Below are positions 63,304 to 64,000 of a DNA stretch of 64,000 nucleotides, piece by piece. The first letter of the stretch is position 1; every line of letters begins with the position of its first letter. A program made the position numbers and the translations under genes. Source of the stretch: Sycon ciliatum (taxonomy: Eukaryota > Porifera > Calcarea > Leucosolenida > Sycettidae). The notes below the pieces were generated by a model. That model was not told the origin of the DNA and did no database searches. It saw only the letters and a program-made list of their open reading frames with translations. The stretch lies in NCBI RefSeq assembly GCF_964019385.1, contig NC_088645.1, positions 12,639,769 through 12,703,768 of the forward strand, in the 5' to 3' direction.

Positions 63304-64000
63304 ATGTTGTCTACCTCTGAAGCACGCCGTATGAACGTGTCGGACTTGTGGGCCGAGCTGGAAGGCCGTGGGCTGAATTCGAGCGGAACAAAGCCCCAGC
63401 TTCTTGCCCGTTTGCTGCTCAGTATCCAGGACACGTCGAGCTCGGTGGCACGGGAACCTCGATCTCCGTCGGCCACGCCATCCTTGCAGCAGGAGCACAA
63501 GCAGGAGCAAGAGCAGGATCTGGAGAGTGCTGCAGCAGATTCTCCGACTCCCCAGATCCCGGACCGGAGCAGGAATGACGATTTGCGCCAGTTTGTGCGG
63601 CAGGAAGTACATTCCGCCGTCACCGTTGCCTTGTCGGAGGCGATCGCTCCAATGCTGGCCACCATCACTGCCCCTGGATCCGCTGGAACTCAACCTTTGA
63701 CGGAGTCTTCCAACGCTGGTAATCTCTCCTTTCCCCAGACTATACGAGAGAAAATATTGAAGGGTGACTTTGTAGATTTCACCCAGCTGCTGCCCGATAC
63801 TATCGCCACCTCGTATTCTGCCCCACGCCAGCTTCAGCTGCAGTTCAGCAGTGGCGGCCAGTCTCTGGAGGTGGTGAAAGGTGGAGCGGCGCATCGACTT
63901 GCCGACATGGCTGGAGGCATGGACTCTCTTCATGAACGTCGTGTGTTCTGCCAACCCGTCCCGCGTGCAGGAGATGCTCTCCTACCAAGCCACCATAGTT
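63304..64000 (+). pseudogene. SAP-domain gag-like ORF, frameshifted, runs off the window
   Basis: An ATG-started frame stays open to the window edge. Residues ~10-42 fit a SAP motif (SDLWAELEGRGLNSSGTKPQ...LLARLL), a DNA-binding helix-extended-helix. A Gln/Glu-rich linker follows, then REKILKGDFVDFTQLLP, which resembles the gag-like ORF1 of tyrosine-recombinase (DIRS/Ngaro-type) or similar retroelements from memory of such proteins. Past ~63,870 the family-like sequence (WLEAWTLF... and EMLSYQ) continues in the +1 frame instead, so one extra base or a frameshift lies between about 63,868 and 63,885. A sequencing error or programmed shift is possible. The 3' end is missing. Confidence 0.5.

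Noticed and set aside
63250-63954. 234-aa minus-strand frame
   Set aside because: It lies antisense to the plus-strand SAP/gag-like frame, which has recognisable motifs; the minus frame has none.

Overview
The window looks like a repeat-dense animal genome. Supporting signs are a four-exon gene with GT-AG introns, tRNA-derived SINEs, TA- and TTAA-flanked miniature inverted-repeat elements (MITEs), a complete BEL/Pao LTR retrotransposon, a 5'-truncated CR1/L2-like element and endonuclease-encoding non-LTR retrotransposons. No bacterial operons, CRISPR arrays or functional tRNA genes were seen. The mixture fits a marine invertebrate, and a sponge or other non-bilaterian is plausible, but the species cannot be fixed from the sequence.

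Positions 1-17,600 are mostly single-copy. They hold one convincing host gene (10,771-15,485, a ~250-aa 3CxxC-type zinc-finger protein), several MITEs and SINEs, very short perfect palindromes, and a well-formed type I hammerhead ribozyme at 5,417-5,464.

Positions 17,670-22,500 carry repeat R1 (copy A) and a tandem segmental duplication. Each duplicate carries a minus-strand gene for a small secreted peptide (~97 aa) behind a conserved TATA box. One duplicate has been hit by a 35-bp hAT-like palindrome and by a ~190-bp MITE-like insert.

Positions 23,191-29,690 are a second R1 copy (B), split by an intact BEL/Pao element (23,486-29,157) with apparently identical LTRs and a 5-bp target duplication. 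Positions 30,402-44,282 are a head-to-tail array of 13 complete copies, plus one partial copy, of a 1,046-bp TIR element. All units are separated by exactly TTAA. An inverted R1 copy (C, 44,283-46,524) follows, split by a CR1/L2-like fragment with its own target duplication.

Positions 46,525-62,860 are three long, apparently perfect (AGT)n arrays separated by two complete, same-orientation non-LTR retrotransposons. Each encodes a ~1,160-aa protein with an N-terminal Cys-rich motif, reverse transcriptase, C-terminal zinc finger and restriction-like endonuclease. Both sit in the same phase of the microsatellite (AGT^AGT), which points to microsatellite-specific insertion. The window ends with a SINE and the start of a SAP-domain, gag-like ORF that is frameshifted near the edge.

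The observations most worth following are the microsatellite-targeting elements, the TTAA transposon array with its internal GC-rich hairpins, the hammerhead ribozyme, the ultra-short palindromic insertions and the duplicated peptide gene.
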